Part shown: one piece after another, positions 21,128-31,142 of the stretch
Layout of the letters: the number at the start of each line of letters is the position of its first letter
Position numbering within the stretch: position 1 is the first letter of the stretch
Origin: Staphylotrichum longicolle
Lineage: Eukaryota > Ascomycota > Sordariomycetes > Sordariales > Chaetomiaceae
Direction: 5' to 3'
DNA length: 64,000 bases
Assembly: GCA_019096155.1 (NCBI GenBank)
Contig: JAHCVI010000001.1
Coordinates: 9,858,001 to 9,922,000, forward strand
The notes under the pieces: generated by a model
The model's input: only the letters and a program-made list of their open reading frames with translations
What the model was told of the DNA's origin: nothing
Databases searched by the model: none
Program-made: the position numbers and the translations under genes

Positions 21128-23626
21128 TCAAACGCTTTCGAGGTTTTGTGCCTCTGCTAGACCAAAAGGCCTCGAACGAGGTTTCGGACGCAATCGCATG
21201 ATCGGATTGTTTCTGTGCCTGGAGGTCTCGGGAGGGCTCAACAGGCCATAGAGCTTATCCTGGCCTTGAGAGACCGCCACGTCCAACGGCGTCATGCCGT
21301 CCCGAGTTTTTGCAATGAGGCTGGCTCCGTTGTCGACGAACAGTATGGCTATTTCTATGAGACCCCGCGCAGCAGCGAGATGGAGAGGTGTTACTCCCCG
21401 AGCGTCCGGCGGTGAGGGATGGGCGCCTCTCTCAAGAAGTAGGCGGACGATGTCGACGAAACCGCTTTTGGTAGCAGTGTGGAGGGGCGTTACACCCTCA
21501 CGACCCGGCGCCGAGACAGACGCACCCTTGTCGATGAGCAACTGAACCAGCTCCTCTTGTCCTCTGAGCACAGCATGGTCGAGTGGTGTAAACCCTTCGT
21601 GGTCTTCTGTCGTGACATTCGATGCTTGGTCGATGAGCAATCTTGCGAAGCTGTCGTACTTATCTAAGATTGCAAACGGCAAAACCTGTGCTGCCACCTC
21701 AGAAAGAGCGACCTCTTTCTCGGGGCCCTCCGCGCCGGAATTGTAGATGCCTAGAAACTCGTCCATGGTCTCGATCCTCCTCCTGATGGAAAAATACCCC
21801 CTTTTAACTCGTTTCCTAGAGTCGCGCACCTCAACTTCTTGCTCACGCGCCCGGTCATATTCTTCGGCGGCTCGGAGCTCCTCCAGTTTGAGCGCTTCAA
21901 TCTCGGCGCGAACCTTGTCCAACCTAGCCTTCGCTTGGGCCACTGTCTGTCCGACGTTCCACATATCGTTCTGCAGCGCTCGCACCTTCGCAAGGCTATG
22001 GCTGCTGATCCGATCTAGATCTTTCAGCATCTCGGTCGCGCCCAATGTCTGTAGGGCAGCGGTCGCGCTGATGGTGATACGAGGCTTGCCTTCCAGGATG
22101 ACGGGCTTGAGAGAGAATCTGCGTTGTGACGAGGAGGCAGAGACTGTCTCAAGTTCAATGGCCAAGTTCATGTGACCATTACTCGCAGCGTTTTCCTTTC
22201 CAATGACTGCGTCATTCCAAGCTTCAGAGTTGCTGGCGATTTCCTCCAAGGCGGTGTTCCTTGATGCAATCATGAGGCCGCAACGCGGTTGTGCTTCAGA
22301 ACCACTCTCAAGAACAGCCACAAAGTCCGCTGACAATTCATTGCTCTGCCGGAACCGAACCAAAATTTGCTTCACGCCTTCCGCGTCGGGTTTCGCTGGC
22401 GCCTCAATCAGAGCCCTCTCCTTGTGCCAACAAGCTCCCGGGTGTACACCGATGAGGTCTAGGCTGGGGACGGATTTCCGAATATGGAACCAACAAGCCA
22501 CCTGAGAAGATGACTTACGCAGGACGTCGAGCTGAATTCGAACCAAGGTAGCAGAAGTCTTGGAGTTCTCGGCCAAGACCGCCCGATGGCCCTCTAGCCT
22601 GAAATAGGTATTCGGTTGCCCTTGAGGCGCAGGAGAAAGAGGTATCCCTACCACCTTGTCCTGGTCTCCCTCGAGGCCGCATCTGAGTAAGCCGAGAGTC
22701 TCTCCGGTGGGTGTGGTGTGGATTTTGAGCGGGAGACGAAGACTGAGACCGTTAACTTCGATCGGCAGATAGGCCTGATGGTCCATGAGAATAACCTGGC
22801 CGGAATTGTCAAAGAACGAGGGGGCGGGCGCCAGAGCGGCTCCGTAGGCGTCGTTAGGCGCGGTCTCACAAGAAAACCTTTCCGAGTTGAAATTCCAAGC
22901 GAGGATGGAATCATCATCGATTTCTTTCATGATGTGCTCCTGTAACCGACGGAAAGCGTTGCTTCCCTCGCCGTAGATTAGAGGCATGTGAACGTCAAAG
23001 AGTCCGAGGAGGCAGTAAGCGATGTCCTCCGGCCGGGTTGTGACTCTTTTAGCGGCCCAGGACATTCGCTGAGCGACGCTGGCATGTTGAAGCTCAGTAA
23101 TCCCCAGGAGATACTGAACCGGGATCCCGGTTATCGCCTCAACAGAATCGCACAGATCCCCCTTGCTACCTATGCATTCCCAGTTTGTGTCGTAGAAACG
23201 CAAGTTCAACGGGGCCAGAAGCTCCTGCAAGGTCCATCCTCTTTGGAACCAACGGCACGAGGAGAAGGTAGTCCAAAAGTCGCTGGTCTTGTCGTGTGGA
23301 AAGTCGGAGAGGTACGCGTAGCAGATGCCCGAATTCCGGTACCAGCAAAACATGGAATTGATGGCTTCGTAAAGCTCCGCCGAACTGGTCTTGTTGATGC
23401 AGCAGGTATCAATCCAAACATAATCATAGCCATCCGCCTTGGCCTGTTGGCAGCATCCCTTCAGCTTGGGCGGTCTGGTTATGGGCGAGTCTAATCTCCC
23501 GTTGAGGACATCGTGGTAAGACACCTCTTCGCTATCCTTGCCCCACGTGTGTGAAAGGACGGCGTATGGGGGGATATCCACGAAGAACTCCTCGATTTTG
23601 AACGTGTCGACATTCAGAAGTCGCAT
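21128..23626 (-). CDS. HET-domain protein with coiled coil and ankyrin repeats
   Basis: A single exon encodes 832 aa. The N-terminal HET domain (about residues 20-190) shows YAVLSHTWG, DYVWIDTCCI and RGWTLQELLAP, the three conserved blocks of fungal heterokaryon-incompatibility proteins. A middle region follows without recognised fold, then a long heptad-like charged segment (about residues 540-640, with KARLDKVRAEIEALKLEELR). About four ankyrin repeats follow (roughly 665-800; GFTPLDHAVLRG, GVTPLHTATKSG, GVTPLHLAAARG, GMTPLDVAVSQG). HET domains in known systems trigger cell death after non-self recognition. There is no NACHT or NB-ARC nucleotide-binding domain, so this is not a classical fungal NLR. 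The ankyrin repeats differ from each other and so are not the freshly amplified type. The role in this organism is unknown. Confidence 0.92.
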   Translation of the reverse strand: MRLLNVDTFKIEEFFVDIPPYAVLSHTWGKDSEEVSYHDVLNGRLDSPITRPPKLKGCCQQAKADGYDYVWIDTCCINKTSSAELYEAINSMFCWYRNSGICYAYLSDFPHDKTSDFWTTFSSCRWFQRGWTLQELLAPLNLRFYDTNWECIGSKGDLCDSVEAITGIPVQYLLGITELQHASVAQRMSWAAKRVTTRPEDIAYCLLGLFDVHMPLIYGEGSNAFRRLQEHIMKEIDDDSILAWNFNSERFSCETAPNDAYGAALAPAPSFFDNSGQVILMDHQAYLPIEVNGLSLRLPLKIHTTPTGETLGLLRCGLEGDQDKVVGIPLSPAPQGQPNTYFRLEGHRAVLAENSKTSATLVRIQLDVLRKSSSQVACWFHIRKSVPSLDLIGVHPGACWHKERALIEAPAKPDAEGVKQILVRFRQSNELSADFVAVLESGSEAQPRCGLMIASRNTALEEIASNSEAWNDAVIGKENAASNGHMNLAIELETVSASSSQRRFSLKPVILEGKPRITISATAALQTLGATEMLKDLDRISSHSLAKVRALQNDMWNVGQTVAQAKARLDKVRAEIEALKLEELRAAEEYDRAREQEVEVRDSRKRVKRGYFSIRRRIETMDEFLGIYNSGAEGPEKEVALSEVAAQVLPFAILDKYDSFARLLIDQASNVTTEDHEGFTPLDHAVLRGQEELVQLLIDKGASVSAPGREGVTPLHTATKSGFVDIVRLLLERGAHPSPPDARGVTPLHLAAARGLIEIAILFVDNGASLIAKTRDGMTPLDVAVSQGQDKLYGLLSPPETSRHRNNPIMRLRPKPRSRPFGLAEAQNLESV

Positions 23627-24135
23627 GGCGTGTTGTCAACACGAGAGACGTACGCAGCGTGTGCTGACTGTGTCGATCGGGATCGCCGCAGCGTCTCGCT
23701 GAGCATGGCTTGTCGTTGTCGAAATATCAGGATACGGTCAAAAGGCGGCTGCATATGCCCTCCTCGATTCAGCTCAGGCGGGGGACTCAGCCACCCCGCT
23801 TCCCAGTCTAGGCACGACTCAGCCATTCAGATGGGCAGACGTGGCAAGGCTGCGTTAGAGCGGCATGCAACTCTGCGACTCCTTGGCTGGCATTGGTCGA
23901 GAAGGTGATTCGGCTTAGGAGACGAGTGGAGTGGTCTTCGCGTCTCATGTAAGAGGTGGTTGTGATGAAGCATGTATCCATTTAGGAAGCACTCCGGGTA
24001 GTTTGTTGCTTGATACCTTCAAATCTCGAGAGTTTCCTTTGGAGTTCTTTTCGGTGAAGGCGAGCTGCTACCGTCGAGCTCCGAACTTGCGGCTGAGACG
24101 AGGCTCGCTCGCGCACGAGGCACCAAGTTGAGATT
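23627..24135. other. intergenic between the HET and F-box genes
   Basis: Upstream region of the HET gene, which shares the minus strand with the F-box gene. No other gene seen. Confidence 0.6.
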
Positions 24136-26259
24136 TTAGAATCGCAGAATAGTAATTCTCCCCCTCGCATCCTCTCCAACAACCCACCGCTCGTCTCCGG
24201 CAATCTGCCCTTTAGCAACGAGCTCTGACCACATCTCGTCAGGAAAAGAGACCTCCTCACTTCTCACAGCAGCGGCATTCGCACTGCTGAATCGCCGCAC
24301 AGCATCACCGGCACCGCCATCCTCCTGTTCCGCAGTCGCCGACGGGGTGCCCTTGACCGCGACGGCGGGGCGGACGTGTACCGACAGTGTCTCGAGGATG
24401 AAGCAGTGGCGAGCTGTCACGCGCACGCCAGCGGCATAATCGACCATTTCGGCGACCGTGAGGTATGGGAAATCTTCGTGGCGCCAGCACGGAGCCCAGC
24501 CGGGCCAGCGCGTCGATTCGGTTGAAACGACGAGGGTCAAGGGATCAGCTGCACCAAGGGCCCATGGCCAACCTCCAGATTTTGGTGACGCTTTTGGCCG
24601 CTGTCCGTTGCCGCGGTCCCCCGGGGCGGTTCCTCGGGGTGGAGCAAGCCAGAGAGCGTTCTGCGTTGTGCTAGAGCTGGCAGCGCCGTTTGCATCGGCA
24701 ACACGCCAGCAAAAGTTCATGTTGACATCCCCATCCGCGCGCCACGCATCGACCCACATGGGGCCATGGACAGGCCCGTCGACAATGGTGGATAGGGCGA
24801 CCGGCTTGAGCTCAATTTGAGCCATATCGGTGTTCAATTCGGTGGCAGACCGCGAGGTGATCGAGTGGGCTGCTCGAGGAGACGTGGTCGGCATCGGAAC
24901 AACAGGGATTCCCGTGCTTCGGACGAAATGAACGCGCGGAGGGCTTAGGGAGCTGTGCTGGCCATCGGCCCACCGGTGTTCCTCTTCGATCACATACAAA
25001 TTCCGTTCATCCAGGGCCAGGGACCTGAGCCGCGGCGTCGTCCGCTGGCGCAGCCCGTAGAAGTCTAGCTCACGCCAGGCCATGCGTCGGATAACTTGTG
25101 GTCCAGCGGTCGCGGTCGCAAGTGAGACTCCCGCTGACTTCTCGAAATCCGTGTTAGTCCCGGCTTGCCCGTGCAGCTTGCCAGCCACCGAGCTGTTCTG
25201 CCCGTTCCAAAGACCTGTTGGGAGGGACGGCGCGCGGGCAACGACTGGCCGCTTATCGCCTTTCGGATCCTCTGATGGCCGGTAGGGGCTGGGCGTGGTG
25301 ATGTCCCAGACGGCGAGCTGCTCGATGGGATCATCCTGATAGAGCGAGCGGTTGGGCTGCCAGAAGTACACGGCGTAGTGCCTTGCGGTGTGCGCCGAGA
25401 AGAAGCGGTCGGAGCGGTTTAGCGGCAACCCGAGGAAGTGCAGCTTCCACTCAGACCGGAACTCGACACTCCACACGTTCCCTAGGCTCGAAGTCGAAGG
25501 CCTGCGAGTGACGTCGAAGGCCGTCACAAAGTGGCGATGTACGACTTCTCGGTCATTAAGTTGGTGATATGGCAATGCCTCGGCCCACTCAATGATGAGC
25601 ACCCCTTGAGCGAGACGAACCCGTCGGATGTGCCTTGAACGAACATCAAAGGGAACAACGACTCGCTGTCCTGTAGAGGGGTCAAGAATTCGATAGACAC
25701 AGCCTTCGAGGCTGCCTGTCGATAGCTCGTGATCAGAACTGGTGGCAGCTGGGTACACCAGAACTCCATCCTCCTGGCTGTACGACCAGACCGGGTCCGG
25801 GTAGTGGAAATTGGACGTCTTCTCGTTCAGGCGCAGAAACCTGTTCCAAGGCGCTACGCCATAGAAGGAAAAGATGGAGCCGTTCTCTCGATCGCTCACA
25901 GCCAAGTCAAGTTTCTCGACGGAACGCGGCTGCCCCTTGCTCAAATTGAAGTACCGGCGTGTCACATCGGCGAAGGTTAACGACCAATTGTGGGGCTGTC
26001 GGGACACGTCTGTAAGTTCGGCCTTGAGGTTTCGGGGGAGACCTGTCGGAAATGTCGTGTTGAATGCAGCAGCCGCAGCCAGGCGCAGTTCACGGCACCG
26101 TGGGAAGTTCCAGCGCAGGAGCAGCAGCGAGATATGCTCGTCGGTGAAGGCGGCATACCACCGGCGGGAGACAGCGCGGCTGCGGACGCAAGCCCGTGGC
26201 GAGAGATAGGATGCCACAATGAGGAAAAGATCGTGTGGCAGTTCGGTGATGTCCCTCAT
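24136..26259 (-). CDS. F-box protein, 707 aa
   Basis: This single exon starts with an F-box (ITELPHDLFLIVASYLSPRA and the following SRRWYAAF, residues about 4-45). The rest resembles the large, weakly conserved fungal F-box proteins, with beta-rich segments (AVWDITTPSPYR, LAVSDRENGSIFSFYG) that may form a propeller-like fold. No membrane segment or signal is visible. F-box proteins recruit substrates to SCF ubiquitin ligases through Skp1; the substrate cannot be inferred. It lies just upstream of the HET gene on the same strand with 509 bp between them, so they are probably separate transcripts. The long Gly/Ser/Pro insert with GDRGNGQRPKASPKSGG near residue 575 is probably disordered. Confidence 0.85.
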   Translation of the reverse strand: MRDITELPHDLFLIVASYLSPRACVRSRAVSRRWYAAFTDEHISLLLLRWNFPRCRELRLAAAAAFNTTFPTGLPRNLKAELTDVSRQPHNWSLTFADVTRRYFNLSKGQPRSVEKLDLAVSDRENGSIFSFYGVAPWNRFLRLNEKTSNFHYPDPVWSYSQEDGVLVYPAATSSDHELSTGSLEGCVYRILDPSTGQRVVVPFDVRSRHIRRVRLAQGVLIIEWAEALPYHQLNDREVVHRHFVTAFDVTRRPSTSSLGNVWSVEFRSEWKLHFLGLPLNRSDRFFSAHTARHYAVYFWQPNRSLYQDDPIEQLAVWDITTPSPYRPSEDPKGDKRPVVARAPSLPTGLWNGQNSSVAGKLHGQAGTNTDFEKSAGVSLATATAGPQVIRRMAWRELDFYGLRQRTTPRLRSLALDERNLYVIEEEHRWADGQHSSLSPPRVHFVRSTGIPVVPMPTTSPRAAHSITSRSATELNTDMAQIELKPVALSTIVDGPVHGPMWVDAWRADGDVNMNFCWRVADANGAASSSTTQNALWLAPPRGTAPGDRGNGQRPKASPKSGGWPWALGAADPLTLVVSTESTRWPGWAPCWRHEDFPYLTVAEMVDYAAGVRVTARHCFILETLSVHVRPAVAVKGTPSATAEQEDGGAGDAVRRFSSANAAAVRSEEVSFPDEMWSELVAKGQIAGDERWVVGEDARGRITILRF

Positions 26260-27759
26260 CTTGGCGGTGGATGGATGGTTGATGAGACGGACAGCCTTAA
26301 CGTTTGGTGGTGGTCAAAAGTCCCATTGCTGGAGTGAGATTATGGACGGCGGGTGCCCTGGGCTGTGTGTGTTAGTTCGGAGACCACGACCGCTCAGCCA
26401 AGACTGAGAGAGCCGAAAGCCCGGGATTCACTGTTTCAAGGCACAGAAAACGATACATCGGATCTTGGCGCCGGCGTGATTCAACTTGGCTGGGCATTCC
26501 CTGTGCCAGGCAGTTCTGTCCTCGTTCTGTTTGGTGTGTGATCAAGATGTTGAACCGAATCCAAGCGGCCCCAGAAGGAACTGCCCGAGATTAAATTGGG
26601 GAGGAAGTGTTATGCGCTTCAAAGGGATGCCCTTGAATGACACGAACCCTAACCCTTTCCTGCTACATCCTTGCCTGTTGAGGTAGCGACCCCAAAATCC
26701 TGTCGTTCCTCACTTCTCGGTGTTGCTCTTTCCCTCATCACGAACCTTGTGACACGAACGAAATCAGGAGCCGAAACTAGACTGGAAGTGACGTTGAAGT
26801 ATAAACATTCCGAATCGCAACTGCCATGTTCTTTACTGCCATTGTCGTGGAACCCCGACCTGAAAACCATCGTGGCCGCTGTTCTGTCCTTTCAGCTGTC
26901 TTGGAGAGCGCAACGCATGTGTCTGCCTCGGGTTCCGCGTACTGTACCAACGGAATACCACGGGCAATCCGGGTGCAACCCAATTCCACTCCATGCTGTC
27001 TGGCAGCTGCAACGGCGAAGCATCGTCAGGTCAACTGCCAGATCAGGGATGAGGCCCGGGCCGGAGTGCATCCGCTGTCTGACGAAATGCGTTCTGCAAT
27101 CCCATGTTTCAACCTTCCCGCTCCTGATGTCGCCAGCAGTGAGAGAGCGGTCCGGGTGTTAAACTTTTTGAGGGTCTGCTGAGTGAGACAATCGGTTTGT
27201 TGGCTGCTGCTGCAGTGCGGGATCAGCCCAAGTCAAGCTTTTCCAGGCCGCTCTCGGCGTCCCAGCGGAGTGTTCCGGGCCTCCCGTGGGCCAGACCCCG
27301 CGACAGATCCCCCCCAAGCCCCCCGTCTTATTCGTGCCCAGGCATCCTGCTCCTCCTGCTCCCCACGATTCTCCTGTCATCTTGGCAAAGCCAAGCATCC
27401 AGCCTGTCCAGCCCGTCGAGCCTTGGCATATGCAACCCACGAGCTTCATCTCATCCACGATCTCTTGGCTTCCGCATTTCCTTGACGCGGCTTTTGGCCT
27501 TTGCATCGCCATCCCGACGAGGTCGGACGCCCCTCGACGCGCAGCCCAACCCGCGCGCCTGAGAGCCCGCCGCTGCCCGCTGGCCGCTGCCTTTCCCCTG
27601 CTCGCCGTGTCGCATGGGCAGCGACGCGGAGACCCAAACAACCCGACGCCTGATCCCGACCCGCCCCCAAAACGCCCACACGCCGCCTCCCGATCCCGCA
27701 CGCGCCAGAACACGCATCTCCGTTGCATGCCCGATTGTGTGCCAAGGCAGCGAGCATAG
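26260..27759. other. upstream region of palF and of the F-box gene
   Basis: A shared divergent promoter region of 1.5 kb. The right 500 bp is C-rich leader of palF with upstream reading frames. A two-unit CCCTAA stretch near 26647-26658 is too short to be a telomeric relic. Confidence 0.55.
27727..27759 (+). promoter_or_regulatory. uORF whose stop codon abuts the palF start codon
   Basis: ATG at 27727, ten codons (MPDCVPRQRA), then TAG at 27757-27759, directly followed by the palF ATG at 27760. A longer version of the same frame can start at an ATG near 27430 and ends at the same TAG. This geometry would force re-initiation or leaky scanning for palF translation. Confidence 0.55.
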
Positions 27760-30356
27760 ATGGGCTTCTCGAAGAAGCCAGCCGACAACCGCGCCGCCGA
27801 CCCTGCCCCTGCGCCCTCGTCCGCGTCAGCTTCCGAGGATCCGTCGTCGAGCAGCAGCCTCTCCTTCTTCTCGCGCTTCAGCCTGCCCATCAGCCTGCCC
27901 TCCCGATCGCGCGCCCGCTACATCGCCGACTTCCACATCCGCCCGGCCGAGCCCCACCGCAAGTATGCCGCCGGTGACGAGGTGCGGGGCGCCGTGGTTC
28001 TGACCGTCGTCAAACCCATCCGCATCACCCACCTGGTTGTGTCGCTGCATGGCTACATGCGCGTCTACAAGGGCCCCAACATCCCCGCCAACGAACCCAT
28101 AATCGATCCCACCGAGGCTCTGACTACCACCGGCCGCACGTCGCGTCAGAAAACCACTGGCAACGGCTACGTGCGATTATTCCAGGATGAGCAGATTCTC
28201 AGCGGTGATGGCAGGCTCGAGCCGGGCAGATACGAGTTTAACTTTAACCTGCTCTTTCCCATGGAAGGGCTACCGAGCAGTATAGACGTGCGTACCGCCT
28301 CGAAAGTGCGCGCCCCTCCGCTGGCAGCTCATTTGCTAACTTTCCGTCGGCGCAGTTTGAGCGAGGGACAATATCATATTTGATCACCGCCACTCTGACC
28401 CGGCCGACGTCCATGGGATCCAAGTCCCCGCCCAAGTCAAGTTGTGAGCGCAAAATATACCTGACTGAGAAGGTTGATATTGGGGCTGTGGCTGCGCCAC
28501 GACCTCGCACCATATATCTCGAGCCCATCTCGAAGCGGCCCAAGAAGAAGAAGTCGCCAGCTCCTGGCGCCGAAAAGGGATCTGCGACGGTCGATACAAC
28601 CGTGCCAGCATCAGATCTGGACTCGACCCGCGCGAACGAAAACTCTACCGAAGGCTCCCTCTCCGTGATTGGCGAGGAAGATCTGGAGCCCGAGCCTGCG
28701 GGAAGCAACCCACGGAGCCCGCACAGCGATGTGCGAAGTGTGAGCAGCGAGAGCGCCGTCAGCGGCAGCACTGGTCGAAGCAAAGGCGGTGATCCAAATC
28801 ATGCCGTGACCACAGCCGCGTCACTTGGAGGGAAAAAAGTTCCCGCAGTCAGAGAGCGGACCATCACGGCCACCGTTGAGCTGCTCAAAGGGGGCTGTCT
28901 CCAGGGAGACATTGTGCCCATCAAGATATCGGTGCAGCACATCAGACGGATAATGAGCTTGCACGGCGTTATCGTCACGCTGTACAGGCTGGGACGCATA
29001 GACTCGGCCCCGTCGTCTCTCTCCAAGGAGCTGCCCGAAACAGAGGCTCGGCGGCTGGAGAAGGAGGAATTCTATCCGAGGTCCAAGACTGGCTTGGGCG
29101 GCCTCTCCCTGTCAGCAGCAGGCTCCTGCAGCGTTTTCCGGAAGGACTTGTCTCAGGCCTTCGCGCCCCTTATTATCGACCCGGACACGCTGACTGCGAA
29201 TCTGACGGCGTCGGTCCGTGTGCCCGAGGACGTGTTCCCCACCATCAAGGATGTGCCCCACGAGATGATCTCGTTCAAGTACCATGTCGAGGTAATTGTC
29301 GACTTGGGGGGCAAACTAGCCAACCAAATTCAGGGGGTCAAACCATCAGGAACACGAATGAGCCCTGTGGCTGGCCCACTCGGCGTGACCGGCAGTCCGT
29401 TTGATGGCGCCGCCTCGTTGAGTTCTTGGGGCACAAGCATTATCGACACGGACAGGCTTCGGCGCCAGAAGGGCGTTATCTGCGTCGTGTTCGAGGTTGT
29501 CGTGGGAACAACGGACAGCAGCCGGCTGCGCGGCAAAATGCCCGCGAAGCCAGAACCTTCAATTCACACCGTGCCGGCTCAAGACCTTGAGACCTATGAC
29601 GGGGGAAGGAACGGGAAACAACCTTGGCCTTCCGCTCCGGATGGTGGTGCTGGCTACCCACCGGATGACTATTCACAGGATTACACTCCGTCACCGCACA
29701 CCCCACACCCTCAACCATATCCGTACTGGGAAGCTCCTCCTCAACCGCCGCCCGTTCCACACTACATTCCGGCCCCAGACGTCACGGACGAGAGCAGGCT
29801 CACCGAAAAGGAGCGCATTCGACGCGCCGAACAGCGGTTACTGCCCAGCCAGCCACCAGAAGCACCAGTCGCGGGCCCCTCGGACTCCCAGCACCTGAAC
29901 GGGGAGAATATCTACGACGCCGAAGACCAAACATCGCCTCCTGTCGCCGGGCCTTCGCACACCCAAGGCACATCCGACCCAGCGCAACAAGACTCATTCG
30001 GGATGCCCTCCGCGCCAACGCTAGAAGACCTCGCCAACGGTGCTGCGGTCCACCCGGCAGAGGACAAGCAGGAGCTTGAGAGGCGGCGCCTGCTCGCCGA
30101 GGCGAGCGCGCCGCCAGAGTTCCCGGAGGATTACGACAACGGCGGGAGCAGCAGCGCAGTGCTACTGCCGTCCGTTCCAGGTCCAAGCGCCCCAACCGTG
30201 GCGGAGGCGGAGCCCTCGGCACCAATCCTCGAGGACGAGGACGCATATGGACCGCACTACGCCTACGGCACGGCTGTTGCGGAGAGCTCGGCGCAGGCGG
30301 GACAGAGCTTGGCAGCCCCGGCGGAGCCGGAACCGCTACCGAAGTATGAGCGGTAG
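27760..30356 (+). CDS. palF: pH-response arrestin PalF/Rim8
   Basis: Exon 1 is 27760-28287 and exon 2 is 28356-30356 (phase 0, 68-bp intron with GCTAAC), giving 842 aa. The arrestin-N domain has ADFHIRPAEPHRKYAAGDEV, VVKPIRITHLVVSLHGYM and, across the junction, LPSSIDFERGTISYLITATL. The arrestin-C domain starts near residue 340 (TITATVELLKGGCLQGDIVP) and includes FKYHVEVIVDLGGKL. The last 270 residues are Pro/Ser-rich and end in LPKYER. In Aspergillus and yeast, PalF/Rim8 binds the 7-TM pH sensor PalH, is ubiquitinated under alkaline conditions and recruits ESCRT to activate PacC/Rim101. The motifs fit PalF better than nutrient-permease arrestins. It is preceded directly by a uORF. Confidence 0.88.
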
Positions 30357-31142
30357 TTTTGCGGGCGGGATGAGGCGTTGGTATTTTGGGTTATGAGCGA
30401 TTGTATGCTGGGTAGGGATGGAGAATGCAAAAGGGGCATTCGTAGGAGGATATAGTGTACATTTGTAATTGTTTACGGGGATGGTGGTATATAGCATCTT
30501 TTCTTTCTCGAAGAACATACTCTGGTCCAAGGCGGCAATATGGTTCTGGATAGCAGCGGCGAATGGGGATCGGTGGAATGGAAAATATTCACCCAAAATT
30601 CGGACCACTTGTCTGTGAACTATGTAACGAGGGTATCAACGAGAATGACAAGAAAGACGATGTCAAATCCAGACCCACGCCAAGAACGCTTCAAGCGAAC
30701 GTGGTGGCCACCCCAGGCCCTTCTTATTTATTCCCACCTCTGTAGAAAACAGAGGTTCTTCCTGCTCTGTACCATGTCTCCCTTTCTGTTGGTTCGTCCA
30801 AATCATATCGCCGTTACGTCGTTAAGTCATGCTCGTCAAGTCATGAACCGCCCTCGAGCCACGCCCCTGCAATGTCCCTGTATCCGTTCCCTCAGCATTT
30901 GGTATACCCCTTTACCCCGTTGTAAACGACAGACAGTTCCCATGGTATCAAACAAAACGAAAAAAGACAAACGTCATCACAACATAACAACCGAGTGAGG
31001 AAAAAAGAAAAGAAAAGAAAAACAGTCAGAAACAACCTTTTTCATCCCATCTAATCCGTCTTACCGATCTATCTCTTCCCCGCCGCCCACCTCCCCCACA
31101 ATTCCGTCCCTCCCAACTCCACAACCTGCGCAACCCCCGGAG
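30357..31142. other. intergenic between convergent genes
   Basis: 3' regions of palF and of the Cys-rich membrane protein gene. A/T-rich stretches near 30440-30500 and an A-rich tract near 31000-31025 may serve 3'-end formation. No gene seen. Confidence 0.6.

Noticed and set aside
26647..26658. CCCTAA-like units suggesting an interstitial telomere
   Set aside because: Only two units, which is expected by chance.
27159..27890. 243-codon minus-strand frame over the palF leader
   Set aside because: It overlaps palF exon 1, has biased composition and no recognisable domain.
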